Source: Bacteroidales bacterium UBA6207
Lineage (GTDB): Bacteria > Bacteroidota > Bacteroidia > Bacteroidales > F082
Assembly: GCA_002421995.1 (NCBI GenBank)
Contig: DISP01000043.1
Location: 1 to 63,427, forward strand
DNA: 63,427 bases
Direction: 5' to 3'
Made by a program: the position numbers and the translations under genes. Numbering within the stretch: position 1 is the stretch's first letter; every line of letters begins with the position of its first letter. Shown here one piece after another: positions 26,372-33,683 of this stretch. The notes under the pieces are model-generated. The model did no database searches and was not told the origin of the DNA. It saw only the letters and a list, made by a program, of their open reading frames with translations.

Positions 26372-27112
26372 CTAGAATCTGGCTCTGCCGGTGTGCGTGG
26401 GCGTATTGTCAAATAATGGTGAGTTGATCAGGTCATTCGGGTAAACCATGTATCCGCCATTGACATCAGCCTCAAGACCTGTGCTTGCATTCACCGATTG
26501 CCAAACGAGCAGCGAGCAATACCAGTGTGAATTATCAGCACGCTCAATGGCAGATTGTCCGGCCTTAAAGGAAGAAGGCAAGCGTTTGGCAGCATTCCAC
26601 GATGAAAAATCGCCTTTCTGTGCAAGGGCAAAGCCGATAAGTGAATCAATTTGTTGGTCGGTAAGGCTTAGCCGGAGTCGGTACCTGTTTCCTGCTTTCG
26701 ACCCATCAAAATTTACATTGTTAAAAGCATCAAGCTGATGATGCGCCAGGGCAGCAATCTCACGAACCTGAAATGCCTGTGATACATCTTTTGCAATTGA
26801 CTCAACGATTATTGTATTCATCAGCAAGCTGTCAATATTGTTGTGCCGGAATCCTTTTACAACAATAGCTGCATGTCCAAAATTCTGACCACCAATTAGT
26901 TGTGAGCTACCCGGCAAAAGATTCAGGTTTGGTCTTACAATAATATCACCTCTTTTGAAATCTTCAATTCCTTCAACACAAAACAATTCAAACTTTTCTG
27001 TCAGGATTGGCTTTTCCTGCTGTCTATCGTCAACTGTGCAACCAGCAAACAAAAGCACAAACATCATGAGGCAATGTCCTTTTGAAAAGCACGTTCTAAT
27101 TCTTTTTATCAT
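26372..27112 (-). CDS. YiiX/YebB-like NlpC/P60-fold lipoprotein hydrolase
   Basis: 246 residues. Lipoprotein signal peptide with Cys25 (LLFAGC). The permuted papain-like pattern is visible: RGDIIVRPN, FGHAAIVVKG (His80), IIVESIAKDV (Glu104) and HWYCSLLVWQ (Cys199) followed by VYPNDL. In permuted NlpC/P60 proteins the His precedes the Cys, as here. It is expected to cleave amide bonds in peptidoglycan peptides or lipids at the outer-membrane periplasmic face; the substrate is unknown. Confidence 0.83.
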   Translation of the reverse strand: MIKRIRTCFSKGHCLMMFVLLFAGCTVDDRQQEKPILTEKFELFCVEGIEDFKRGDIIVRPNLNLLPGSSQLIGGQNFGHAAIVVKGFRHNNIDSLLMNTIIVESIAKDVSQAFQVREIAALAHHQLDAFNNVNFDGSKAGNRYRLRLSLTDQQIDSLIGFALAQKGDFSSWNAAKRLPSSFKAGQSAIERADNSHWYCSLLVWQSVNASTGLEADVNGGYMVYPNDLINSPLFDNTPTHTGRARF

Positions 27113-27129
27113 CCCTTCGCTTTAGGCAG

Positions 27130-27137
27130 CAAAGTTA
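27130..27137 (-). promoter_or_regulatory. -7 promoter element (TAACTTTG) for the YiiX-like gene
   Basis: An exact TAnnTTTG match 17 bases upstream of ATG 27112. Confidence 0.5.
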
Positions 27138-27252
27138 TTTAATTTACGTGTTTCAATATTCTTCACATAATGGAAAAGCTCTTGCAGGAAGTTTACTGAG
27201 TGCTGATACGTATTTTCATCAATTAGGCTTGCAACCTTTGATCCGGTTTTCG

Positions 27253-27260
27253 TATCTTTG
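27253..27260 (+). promoter_or_regulatory. -7 promoter element (TATCTTTG)
   Basis: An exact TAnnTTTG match 34 bases upstream of ATG 27295, with TTG at 27229-27231 and a 21-base spacer. It excludes the upstream part of the open frame as coding. Confidence 0.55.
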
Positions 27261-27294
27261 TCAAAATAAAACCATCATTAAAAACCAGATTACC

Positions 27295-28422
27295 ATGAAA
27301 AAAATTCTTTTTCTTATTGTGGCCTCCACAGTAATTCTATTCACGTCTTGCAAGAAAGACAAGGATAAGGAGGTTAAGGATCTTAGCCCGTCCGACGCAA
27401 AAGTTGAGCTTAGAAATGCCAGTCAGCAGATCACAGGCGATATGGATGAAGTGATGTCAATTCCGGCAATCACATCCATGAGCTTTATGATGGATCTGAT
27501 GGAAGGCGAAAGCTGGAAAAACACAGTGCGCACGCTTATTTTCAAAACCAGAAACATTCATCTGAGCGCTGTTAAAGATGCATTTCGCAAAGACACACAA
27601 AAATCTGTGACCGTTGGCGATTACGGTATTTACACTTTTAATTTTAGTTCAGGTGTATTTGAAATGACAGGAACCAGCACAAGCATGTTGAAGTTTATTT
27701 ATCCAGCCGATGAAACTGCTTATGCTGCACAACAAAACAACGCAGAATTCACTGCAGATAACCTGCAATACCAAACAGTTTTGTATCAGGATACCTATTG
27801 GGATGAATGGACCCAAACATGGGTAACAGAAACATATGAGGAATACATCCCAAAAAATGCCAACGCCACCCAGAAAATCAATGGAACCACAGTATTGACT
27901 GCCAACTTCACAGCAACATACGCCGAGAATGGAAACCCGCTTTCGCTGAATGCATCTGTAACAGCAGATCCATACACCTTCACAATGAATATGAGCGGAA
28001 GTGGTGTTTCATACCACACAGCTCTTTCATTCAAGGAAAACAACAACGAACTGATGGGTTATGACATGACGGTGCTTTATACTTCCGACATGAGTGATGT
28101 GGATAAAGTGACGGGATATTATGCTGTTGCCCCATTAAAAGTTGACGGATGGATGAACTATGCCGCGATCAACAACCATATGACTGAGATTGAGGAAAAT
28201 GGAGGGAACTATGATCTGACTTTCCTGAACACACAGCTTGCAATGGAATTGATCCAAACAGCACTTAATGCAAAAGTGGGTGATATTCAGTTTAAAATGT
28301 ATCATGATACAGAATACGATGAATACTATCCGATGTTGTGCGTGGTGTATAGCGACGGCACACACGAATGGCTCGAAGACATCATGGGTGATGGCACTTA
28401 TAAGTTTAGCAGAAAAAGATAG
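27295..28422 (+). CDS. Lipoprotein of unknown function
   Basis: 375 residues from ATG 27295. Lipoprotein signal peptide MKKILFLIVASTVILFTSCK with the Cys at about residue 19, then a charged tether (KKDKDKEVKD). The body is beta-rich, with YGIYTFNFSSGVFEMTG and many Asn, Thr and Tyr residues, and ends in YYPMLCVVYSDGTHEWLEDIMGDG. No catalytic motif is recognised. Single-gene unit: its own -7 element and a strong terminator at 28447. Confidence 0.8.
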   Translation: MKKILFLIVASTVILFTSCKKDKDKEVKDLSPSDAKVELRNASQQITGDMDEVMSIPAITSMSFMMDLMEGESWKNTVRTLIFKTRNIHLSAVKDAFRKDTQKSVTVGDYGIYTFNFSSGVFEMTGTSTSMLKFIYPADETAYAAQQNNAEFTADNLQYQTVLYQDTYWDEWTQTWVTETYEEYIPKNANATQKINGTTVLTANFTATYAENGNPLSLNASVTADPYTFTMNMSGSGVSYHTALSFKENNNELMGYDMTVLYTSDMSDVDKVTGYYAVAPLKVDGWMNYAAINNHMTEIEENGGNYDLTFLNTQLAMELIQTALNAKVGDIQFKMYHDTEYDEYYPMLCVVYSDGTHEWLEDIMGDGTYKFSRKR

Positions 28423-28446
28423 TCTGGCATGGATATTCTATGAAAG

Positions 28447-28474
28447 AGCCGGTGAACAGCCGGCTTTTTTTTTT
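28447..28474 (+). terminator. Rho-independent terminator
   Basis: A 6-bp stem AGCCGG/CCGGCT (28447-28452, 28460-28465) with a 7-base loop and a run of ten T residues (28465-28474). Confidence 0.88.
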
Positions 28475-28510
28475 GAAATATCCCATATGACAAAGGCAGG
28501 ATTAAATGCT

Positions 28511-28518
28511 TAACTTTG
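28511..28518 (+). promoter_or_regulatory. -7 promoter element (TAACTTTG) for holB
   Basis: An exact TAnnTTTG match 16 bases upstream of ATG 28535. Confidence 0.55.
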
Positions 28519-28534
28519 ACGCCAAATAGCACAA

Positions 28535-29671
28535 ATGAAGTTTAACGAAGTAATTGGACAACAATCTGTTAAGGAAAGACTCATTCAATCTGCTCGCGAA
28601 GGAAGAGTGAGCCATGCGCAGCTTTTCTGGGGGCCTTCAGGCAGCGGAAAACTTGCCATTGCCCTGGCTTACGCACAATATCTTAACTGTGCAAGCCCCT
28701 CGTTGACTGACAGTTGTGGCGTTTGTCCAAGCTGTGTGAAAATTTCGAAACTTACCCACCCCGATTTGCACTTTATCTACCCGACCACTACCACCAAAAA
28801 AGTAAAAAAAGATCCCGAATCAAAACTTTTTGCCGAGGAGTGGCGCACTTTTGTTACTGAAGGAAAAGGTTATGTGAGTTTGAATCAATGGTATGATTTT
28901 CTTGGAGTCGAGAACAAGCAGGGAACCATTTTTGCCCGCGATGCAAGTGAGATAATACGTAGGCTAAGCTTCAAAGCCTACGAAGGAAAATTCAAAATCA
29001 TGTTGATTTGGATGGCTGAAAAATTGCATGTTTCGGCAGCCAATAAATTGCTGAAACTATTGGAAGAGCCACCAGAAAATACTGTTTTTCTTCTCATTGC
29101 CGAAGAAACCGAGCAGATGCTCACCACAGTCAAATCAAGGACTTTTCAGGTGAAAATTCCCCGCATTGACGAAGACGCGCTGACAATGGCACTTGCCACC
29201 ACATTTGATGTGCGCGCGGCTGAGGTGAGGCATATTGCAAGAATGGCACATGGCGATTGGCTCGAAGCTTGCAGATTGTACGAAAATGAAGAAGATGAGA
29301 AATACTATTTTCACACTTTTCAGCAATGGATGCGGCTGTGTTTCAAGGGAAATGTGCCTGAATTGATTGATTTTTGTTCGAACATTGCATCAATCGGAAG
29401 AGAAAGGCAAAAATCTTTCATGGGCTACGGACTTCAGCTTTTCAGACACTCAATGTTAAACAACAACCACCTGGCCGGGCTTGTTCGTGTGGCAGGCGAC
29501 GAAGAAGATTTTACGAAAAAATTTGCGCCTTTTGTAAACCATCTCAATCTGCTAAACCTTGCTGAATTGCTCGAAGAAGGCATACGACAAATTGAACGAA
29601 ATGCACATCCTCAAATATTGTTTATGGATATCAGCCTCAAAATGATTAAGTTACTAAGAATAAAAGCATAA
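28535..29671 (+). CDS. holB: DNA polymerase III clamp-loader subunit delta'
   Basis: 378 residues. N-terminal AAA+ domain with VIGQQSVKERL, the P-loop remnant GPSGSGK followed by Leu (33-40), and a zinc-binding four-Cys cluster (C52, C61, C64, C67). Then AEKLHVSAANKLLKLLEEPPENT, and VKSRTFQVKI, the sensor/SRC-like motif. It is part of the clamp loader that opens the beta clamp. The Walker Ser/Thr is replaced by Leu, in line with delta' being a non-hydrolysing stator. It begins a run of cell-envelope genes (ricT-like, gldH, PBP). Confidence 0.92.
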   Translation: MKFNEVIGQQSVKERLIQSAREGRVSHAQLFWGPSGSGKLAIALAYAQYLNCASPSLTDSCGVCPSCVKISKLTHPDLHFIYPTTTTKKVKKDPESKLFAEEWRTFVTEGKGYVSLNQWYDFLGVENKQGTIFARDASEIIRRLSFKAYEGKFKIMLIWMAEKLHVSAANKLLKLLEEPPENTVFLLIAEETEQMLTTVKSRTFQVKIPRIDEDALTMALATTFDVRAAEVRHIARMAHGDWLEACRLYENEEDEKYYFHTFQQWMRLCFKGNVPELIDFCSNIASIGRERQKSFMGYGLQLFRHSMLNNNHLAGLVRVAGDEEDFTKKFAPFVNHLNLLNLAELLEEGIRQIERNAHPQILFMDISLKMIKLLRIKA

Positions 29672-29692
29672 TTTTACCAGCAAAAAAAAGTA

Positions 29693-29700
29693 TAATTTTG
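29693..29700 (+). promoter_or_regulatory. -7 promoter element (TAATTTTG) for the PSP1 gene
   Basis: An exact TAnnTTTG match 22 bases upstream of ATG 29723. Confidence 0.5.
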
Positions 29701-29722
29701 CATTTCATCATATATATATAAC

Positions 29723-30865
29723 ATGAATGAAGAATTGAAGGGCAAAAGCAGTGATGCGTTTCTGACAAGAGGTTGCTGCCGCGCCCCACGCGTATATAAT
29801 CCCAAAGACAAGATTTACCAACACCAGTGCTGCAAATTAGACGCAACAAACTGGCTGAATAATCTTGAAAACCCATCCGATCAAACAAAACTGAAGATAG
29901 CCGAGGTAAGGTTTAAAAACGATCACAAGGATTTTTTCACTTACACAGATGAGCTCGAACTGAAGGAAGGCGAAATTGTTGCGGTTGAAGCTGCTGCTGG
30001 CCACGACATTGGCATTGTCACACTTACGGGTGAAGTTGTGGAAATTCAGATGAAACGCAAACGGTTTCATGTCAAGCCGGAAGAGATGCGAAAAATTTAT
30101 CGCCACGCAAAGTTGTCTGATGTGGAAAAGTGGGTAAGTGCCATCGAGATTGAAGAAAACGCGTTGCGTAAAACCCGCGAACTCATCTACGACCTGCGGC
30201 TCGAAATGAAACTAAATGATGTTCAGTTTCAAGGAGATAAAACAAAGGCTATTTTTTATTACACCGCTGATGACCGTGTTGATTTTCGTGAACTAATAAA
30301 AAAAATGGCCGAAGAGTTTCGCATCAGGATCGAGATGCGGCAAATAGGCATGAGGCAGGAGTCGGCCAAGCTGGGAGGCATTGGAAGCTGTGGAAGAGAA
30401 CTATGTTGCTCCTCGTGGATGGCTGAATTTCAGTCGGTTTCAACAACAGTGGCAAAGATTCAGCAGCTATCGCCCAACCCACAAAAGTTGGCCGGTCTGT
30501 GTGGCAAGCTCAAATGTTGCCTCAACTACGAGTACGATTCCTATGCTGATGCCATCAAAGAATTTCCTGACGACCGCACAGTTTTGAAAACCAAAAAAGG
30601 CGATGCAATGCACCAGAAAAGCGATGTTTTCAAAGGGCTGATGTGGTATGCCTATTTGAACGACCGAAACAATCTGATGGCTATTCCGATAGACAAAGTG
30701 AAAGAAATTGCCGACCTGAACAGAAAAAATCAATATCCGGAAAAGCTGGAGGACTTCGCCTTCATGAAGGAAACACAGGTGTCGGAAGTTTCGAGCAGCA
30801 TACTCGAAGGCGATCTGAACAGGTTTGACAAGCCACGTAAAAACAAGAAAAATAATAAAAACTAA
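29723..30865 (+). CDS. PSP1-domain protein, RicT (YaaT)-like
   Basis: 380 residues. Two Cys pairs near the N-terminus (C18-C19 in TRGCCR, C36-C37 in HQCCKLD), the PSP1 domain from about residue 56 (KIAEVRFKNDHKDFFTY), and the two diagnostic Cys motifs GSCGRELCCSSW and GLCGKLKCCLNYE. In Bacillus, RicT acts with RicA and RicF in mRNA maturation and binds iron-sulfur clusters; the Bacteroidota protein's role is not known to me. It lies between holB and gldH, and its stop is 17 bases before the gldH start. Confidence 0.9.
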   Translation: MNEELKGKSSDAFLTRGCCRAPRVYNPKDKIYQHQCCKLDATNWLNNLENPSDQTKLKIAEVRFKNDHKDFFTYTDELELKEGEIVAVEAAAGHDIGIVTLTGEVVEIQMKRKRFHVKPEEMRKIYRHAKLSDVEKWVSAIEIEENALRKTRELIYDLRLEMKLNDVQFQGDKTKAIFYYTADDRVDFRELIKKMAEEFRIRIEMRQIGMRQESAKLGGIGSCGRELCCSSWMAEFQSVSTTVAKIQQLSPNPQKLAGLCGKLKCCLNYEYDSYADAIKEFPDDRTVLKTKKGDAMHQKSDVFKGLMWYAYLNDRNNLMAIPIDKVKEIADLNRKNQYPEKLEDFAFMKETQVSEVSSSILEGDLNRFDKPRKNKKNNKN

Positions 30866-30881
30866 ATCTAATATATTGGTA

Positions 30882-31370
30882 ATGAAGCAATCAGCTGTTT
30901 ACGGCAGTCTTTTGTTTGCAACGGTCATTTTTACCGGTCTTTTGTTGAGTTCATGTGGAAGAAAATACCTCTTTGATGATATTCATGCAATAAACAAAGA
31001 TGGTTGGTCAGCGAAACAAAAAGAAAGGTTTGTGTTTAACGTGCCCGACACCAACAACACCTACTTTTTCTATATGCAGGTGAGACACGACATCGAATAC
31101 CGCTACAGCAATCTTTACCTTTTTGTTGAAACACAATTCCCCAACGGCAATATCACGCGTGATACGCTCGAATGTATTCTTGCAGAGCCCAATGGAAAAT
31201 GGACGGGTAAAGGGTATGGCAGGCTAAAAGAAAACCTTATCCTGCTCAACCCAACAATCAAATTTCCATTGAAAGGAGATTATACAATTGATATTGAGCA
31301 AGGTATGCGTGATGAAAACCTTAAAGGAATCACAGATATTGGCATACGAATAGAGCCAAACAAGCGTTAA
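30882..31370 (+). CDS. gldH: Gliding motility lipoprotein GldH
   Basis: 162 residues from ATG 30882. Lipoprotein signal peptide ending TGLLLSSCGRK; the body shows the GldH features FDDIHAINKDGWS, YFFYMQVRHDIEYRYSNLYLFVETQFP, DTLECILAEPNGKWTGKG and GDYTIDIEQGMRDENLKGI. In Flavobacterium GldH is needed for gliding and is linked to the type IX secretion machinery. This fits the four T9SS-sorted proteins in the window. The gene lies between the PSP1 gene and the PBP gene. Confidence 0.93.
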   Translation: MKQSAVYGSLLFATVIFTGLLLSSCGRKYLFDDIHAINKDGWSAKQKERFVFNVPDTNNTYFFYMQVRHDIEYRYSNLYLFVETQFPNGNITRDTLECILAEPNGKWTGKGYGRLKENLILLNPTIKFPLKGDYTIDIEQGMRDENLKGITDIGIRIEPNKR

Positions 31371-31401
31371 GCATCTAATAAAGCCTTATTAAACCGGGGT
31401 C

Positions 31402-33657
31402 ATGACAAAACAGCGCGCATCGCAACTAATAAAAATCCTTTGGTCATCATTCGCCATCGGGTTGGTTTCATTATTCATTTTCTTTTTTGGTTTAGCCAAT
31501 GGATGGTTTGGTGCGATGCCCAGCTTTGAGGAGCTCGAAAATCCAAACACGAATTTAGCTTCAGAAATCTATTCTGCTGACGGGGTTGTTTTGGGAACGT
31601 TTCACATTGAAAACCGCTCGAATATTCATTTCAAAGATTTGCCACCGGATCTTGTCAATGCGCTTTTGGCAATTGAAGATATCCGCTTTACCGACCATTC
31701 AGGCATTGATTTCAGGGCACTGTTTCGTGTGGCCTGGGGCGTGATGACCGGCAACAGCAAAGGTGGAGGCAGCACGCTTACGCAACAACTTGCGAAAAAC
31801 CTTTTTCCGCGCGATGAAAACCTCAGCAAGCCTCAGCTGGTAATGAGAAAGTTCAAAGAATGGATCACTGCTTCGCGCCTGGAGCGAAACTATTCCAAAG
31901 AAGAAATCATGGCCATGTATCTTAACACTGTAGCTTTTGGCAGCCAGGCCTTTGGAATCAAATCAGCAGCGCTCACCTTTTTTGGGAAGTCGCCCGATGA
32001 GTTGACCCTTGACGAATCGGCGCTTATGGCAGGCGTGGTAAACGCGCCCACCTGGTATAGCCCTGTCCGCAACCCTGAGCGTGCGCAGCAGCGCCGTAAC
32101 CTGGTGTTGAAAAAAATGGCAGACTATGGCTTTATAAGCCAGGATCAGTTTGAAAAAACAGCGCAACTGCCATTAGATATGTCAAACTTTGGCTTACTTG
32201 ATCATAACAGCGGTGCGGCAACCTATTTCAGAGAATTCCTGCGTTCCGAACTTAAAGACTGGGCAGCAAGCCATAAAAAATCTGATGGAACACCATACGA
32301 TATCTATAAAGATGGTCTAAAAATATATACAACGATCAACTCACGTATGCAGCGTTATGCAGAAGAGGCTGTGCGTGAGCATCTTGGAGGTGAGCTTCAG
32401 CCATCGTTTTTCAAACATTGGAGAGGACAGCCAAATGCTCCGTTTGTTTTTCCACCTGAGGATGTAAAAGCCGAAGTTGAGAAAATCATGAGTCAGGCAA
32501 TGCGCCGGTCGGATCGTTACCGCTATCTGAAACAAGCCGGAGCTTCATCCGATTCCATTGCGCTGGCTTTCCGAACACCTGTTAAAATGCGTGTTTTTTC
32601 ATGGAAAGGACCCGTAGATACCATCATGACACCGATGGATTCGATCAGGTATTACAAATTTTACCTGCAATCGAGTTTGATGTCGGTTGACGTGAAAACA
32701 GGACAGGTAAGGGCTTATGTAGGCGGCATTGATTATCGCTATTTTAAATACGACCACGCAACGCAGGCTCGGCGTCAGGTGGGCAGTACATTCAAACCCT
32801 TCCTCTACACCCTTGCAATGCAGGAAGGCGAATACACTCCCTGCTACAAAGTTCCAAACATCAGTTATAGCGTACAGCTGTGGGACGGGACTTTTTGGGA
32901 ACCAAAAAACTCAAGTGATGAGCGCATTGGTCAGGAAGTAACATTGAAATGGGCCCTTGCTAATTCAAACAACTGGATTTCTGCATATTTAATTAAGCGT
33001 TTCCCACCTGAGTCGGTAATTCAAATGGCCAGAAAAATGGGTGTTGTCTCTCCAATAGATCCCGTTCCGGCCATCGCTTTAGGCACTCCCGAAATCACTC
33101 TGGTTGAAATGGTTGGCGCCATGAACACCTTTTCGAACAAAGGCGTGTTTATAAAACCTTATTTCGTTACACGTATTGAAGACAAACACGGAAACCTGAT
33201 TGAGCGCTTTGTCCCCGAACAATCAGAAGCACTTGACGAGGTGACGGCCTATAAAATGATTCAACTGATGAAAGGTGTGGTTGAAAGCGGAACAGGTGTA
33301 AGACTTCGGTCCAAATACGATATGCGCAATCCTATTGCAGGCAAAACCGGCACAACACAAAATCAGTCGGATGGATGGTTTATGGGATTGACCCCCGAAA
33401 TTACGACGGGCGTTTGGACCGGAGCCGAAGACAGGGCAGCGCATTTCAGGTCAATAAAGCTTGGACAAGGTGCCAATATGGCCCTGCCAATCTGGGCGTT
33501 ATATATGCAAAAGGTTTACAGCGACCCGGTTTTAAACATTCGCAAAGATGATTTTGAACGACCGGTCACCGATGCACAAATAGATTTTCCATGCGTTGAA
33601 TCGGATGATCCTTCTGTCGGAAATTCATTTATATCTCATGAAGAAGATGATTTTTGA
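31402..33657 (+). CDS. Class A penicillin-binding protein (PBP1A-type)
   Basis: 751 residues. One N-terminal transmembrane helix (about 15-35), a GT51 glycosyltransferase domain with catalytic Glu92 (AIEDIRFTDHSGID) and GGGSTLTQQLAKNLF, and a transpeptidase domain with Ser462-x-x-Lys465 (GSTFKPF), S522-x-N524 (NSNNW) and KTGT at 648-651. It polymerises and cross-links peptidoglycan in the periplasm. It starts 31 bases after gldH. The C-terminus ends in an acidic tail (SHEEDDF). Confidence 0.94.
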   Translation: MTKQRASQLIKILWSSFAIGLVSLFIFFFGLANGWFGAMPSFEELENPNTNLASEIYSADGVVLGTFHIENRSNIHFKDLPPDLVNALLAIEDIRFTDHSGIDFRALFRVAWGVMTGNSKGGGSTLTQQLAKNLFPRDENLSKPQLVMRKFKEWITASRLERNYSKEEIMAMYLNTVAFGSQAFGIKSAALTFFGKSPDELTLDESALMAGVVNAPTWYSPVRNPERAQQRRNLVLKKMADYGFISQDQFEKTAQLPLDMSNFGLLDHNSGAATYFREFLRSELKDWAASHKKSDGTPYDIYKDGLKIYTTINSRMQRYAEEAVREHLGGELQPSFFKHWRGQPNAPFVFPPEDVKAEVEKIMSQAMRRSDRYRYLKQAGASSDSIALAFRTPVKMRVFSWKGPVDTIMTPMDSIRYYKFYLQSSLMSVDVKTGQVRAYVGGIDYRYFKYDHATQARRQVGSTFKPFLYTLAMQEGEYTPCYKVPNISYSVQLWDGTFWEPKNSSDERIGQEVTLKWALANSNNWISAYLIKRFPPESVIQMARKMGVVSPIDPVPAIALGTPEITLVEMVGAMNTFSNKGVFIKPYFVTRIEDKHGNLIERFVPEQSEALDEVTAYKMIQLMKGVVESGTGVRLRSKYDMRNPIAGKTGTTQNQSDGWFMGLTPEITTGVWTGAEDRAAHFRSIKLGQGANMALPIWALYMQKVYSDPVLNIRKDDFERPVTDAQIDFPCVESDDPSVGNSFISHEEDDF

Positions 33658-33683
33658 TCATTAACGTCTCCCCTGCACACTGG

